From contig CALMVQ010000211.1 in the NCBI GenBank assembly GCA_937873135.1, positions 1 through 41,973 on the forward strand: 41,973 nucleotides of DNA, given 5' to 3'. Origin of the DNA: an uncultured Scytonema sp. (GTDB lineage: Bacteria; Cyanobacteriota; Cyanobacteriia; Cyanobacteriales; Nostocaceae). The translations under genes were made by a program, and so were the position numbers. This document shows positions 40,802 to 41,973 of the stretch, in pieces. The notes beneath the pieces were generated by a model. That model was given only the letters and a program-made list of their open reading frames with translations. It did not search any database and was not told the origin of the DNA. The first letter of the stretch is position 1, and each line of letters begins with the position of its first letter.

Positions 40802-41947
40802 ATGAGCTTGCCACCGCCACTACCGGATAATGAGATAGGTAGGCTTGATGCACTTCATCAGTATCAAATTCTCGATACTCCTTCAGAAAAAGTATTTGAC
40901 GATTTCACTTTCTTGGCAGCACAAATTTGCCGCACCCCAATTGCCCTTATTAGTCTGATCGATGGGAACCGACAGTGGTTCAAATCGAAAGTGGGCTTGA
41001 CAGTCCCAGAAACTAGCCGAGATTTGGCATTTTGTGCTTATACAATTTTGCACTCACAACCGTTGCTTGTCAGAAATGCATTAGAAGATCCGAGATTTTC
41101 TACAAATCCTTTAGTAACTTCTGATCCTAACATTCGGTTTTACGCTGGTGCACCCCTCATAACACCTGAGGGATTTGAGATTGGAACGCTCTGCGTGATT
41201 GATACGGTACCGCGAGAACTGAGTTTGGAACAAGTGGAGTCCTTAAATGTATTAAGCAGTCAAGTTATGGCTCAGTTTGAGTTGCGGCGTAATGTCATGA
41301 TTATGTCCCGCAGTATCCTTCAGCGTCAGCAGGCGGCTGCCAAACTTCGCCGCCAGCAAGAATTTGTCGAAATTTTCTATTACCGGGGAGTGGAAAAAGC
41401 TCGAAAAGGAGACTACAAAGCAGCGATCGCAGACTTTAACCAATTCCTACAGCTTAATCCCAAAGGTTTTAAAGCTTACTATAACCGAGGACTTGCCCGT
41501 CGCCACCTTGGAGACTTGAAGGGAGCAATAGCAGACTTTGATACATATCTGCGGTACAATCCTAAGGATGTCGAAGCTCGCTATGACCGAGGGCTTGTTC
41601 GATCTGAATTTGGAGACTATAAAGGAGCAATGGCAGATTACAGCTTTGCCATGCGTATTAAGGTGCATGATGCCGTTTTCGAGTCAGGGCCAGTCTTTCC
41701 TGACCAAGTAGACAAAAAGCAAAATCCAGTATTTAATTATACGGAAATACTACAGATAAATCCTCAGAACACTGAAGCAAATTTGACTGTGATTGACGTT
41801 GACTCAGAATATCAGTCAGACCCAACTGTTAGTTACACAGATTACAATATAGAGTATCAGCCGGGAGCAGTTACCAGTTACACTGAATCTGGGAAGGTTA
41901 GTGTCAAGAATGCCGAAACTTATATAGGAATCATATTTGATTTCTGA
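40802..41947 (+). CDS. GAF domain plus TPR repeat protein
   Basis: A 381-residue cytoplasmic protein. Residues about 10-165 form a GAF domain of the type found in cyanobacterial sensors: ALHQYQILDTPSEKVFDDFT, then CRTPIALISLIDGNRQWFKS, DLAFCAYTIL and GFEIGTLCVIDTVPREL. Three TPR units follow at about 190-290: YYRGVEKARKGDYKAAIADF, YYNRGLARRHLGDLKGAIAD and RYDRGLVRSEFGDYKGAMAD. The last 90 residues are degenerate (ILQINPQNTEAN, VSYTDYNIEYQPGA) and look like eroded TPR-derived sequence. There is no kinase, cyclase or output domain, so it probably senses a ligand and binds protein partners through the TPRs. The GAF ligand is unknown. GGAGG is about eight bases before the ATG. Confidence 0.86.
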   Translation: MSLPPPLPDNEIGRLDALHQYQILDTPSEKVFDDFTFLAAQICRTPIALISLIDGNRQWFKSKVGLTVPETSRDLAFCAYTILHSQPLLVRNALEDPRFSTNPLVTSDPNIRFYAGAPLITPEGFEIGTLCVIDTVPRELSLEQVESLNVLSSQVMAQFELRRNVMIMSRSILQRQQAAAKLRRQQEFVEIFYYRGVEKARKGDYKAAIADFNQFLQLNPKGFKAYYNRGLARRHLGDLKGAIADFDTYLRYNPKDVEARYDRGLVRSEFGDYKGAMADYSFAMRIKVHDAVFESGPVFPDQVDKKQNPVFNYTEILQINPQNTEANLTVIDVDSEYQSDPTVSYTDYNIEYQPGAVTSYTESGKVSVKNAETYIGIIFDF

Positions 41948-41973
41948 AAAAAACTACGAGATAATACGTAGTG

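Overview
The window looks like chromosomal DNA from a filamentous, probably heterocyst-forming cyanobacterium of the order Nostocales. The evidence is: HIP1-type GCGATCGC octamers scattered through coding and intergenic DNA; a type A RNase P RNA carrying an STRR-like insertion; a helical carotenoid protein; several small proteins that resemble cyanobacterial ones; and many short non-coding inverted-repeat elements. This placement rests on sequence style and family recognition, because no database search was possible.

Layout. (1) 1-3090 is gene-poor: one Uma2-type nuclease gene on the minus strand, a two-unit tandem repeat of about 171 bp with CTATAG palindromes and terminator-like hairpins, half of a small mobile repeat, and the broken tail of a beta-propeller gene. 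(2) 3091-9479 is a surface-polysaccharide locus: a GT4 glycosyltransferase, a GT2 glycosyltransferase, an ABC-2 export permease, its Wzt-like ATPase with a C-terminal extension, and another GT2 enzyme. (3) 9567-10846 holds a small membrane protein, the remnant of one methyltransferase and an intact trans-aconitate-methyltransferase-like gene. (4) 11856-19202 is the most coherent metabolic unit: an amidohydrolase, an SsuA-like lipoprotein, an AprA-like flavoprotein with a 2x[4Fe-4S] ferredoxin, a TauD-like dioxygenase and a DszA/NtaA-type flavin monooxygenase. I read it as a locus for scavenging sulfur from organosulfur compounds. No ABC permease or ATPase for the binding protein lies inside the window.

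(5) 19880-23649 holds a Tat-exported vanadium-haloperoxidase-like protein that lacks the expected catalytic histidine, a heme-motif gene disrupted by a 137-bp inverted-repeat element, and a small membrane hydroxylase-like protein. (6) 23923-28951 holds a small membrane protein, an amino-acid binding lipoprotein, rnpB followed by rnc, a Gfo/Idh/MocA oxidoreductase and another small membrane protein. (7) 29155-38706 looks like a stress and envelope region: helical carotenoid protein, a DUF6335-like protein, a DJ-1/PfpI plus ferritin-like fusion, an SRPBCC protein, several exported proteins, a methyltransferase-like protein and a C-terminal remnant of an IscB-type nuclease. (8) 38782-41947 holds a coding remnant, rpsU, a long non-coding stretch with a MITE and an NtcA-like motif, and a GAF-TPR protein.

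Throughout, the intergenic DNA is shaped by at least six kinds of short inverted-repeat (MITE-like) elements, one of which has inserted into a gene. No complete transposase gene, tRNA gene, CRISPR array or prophage was seen.
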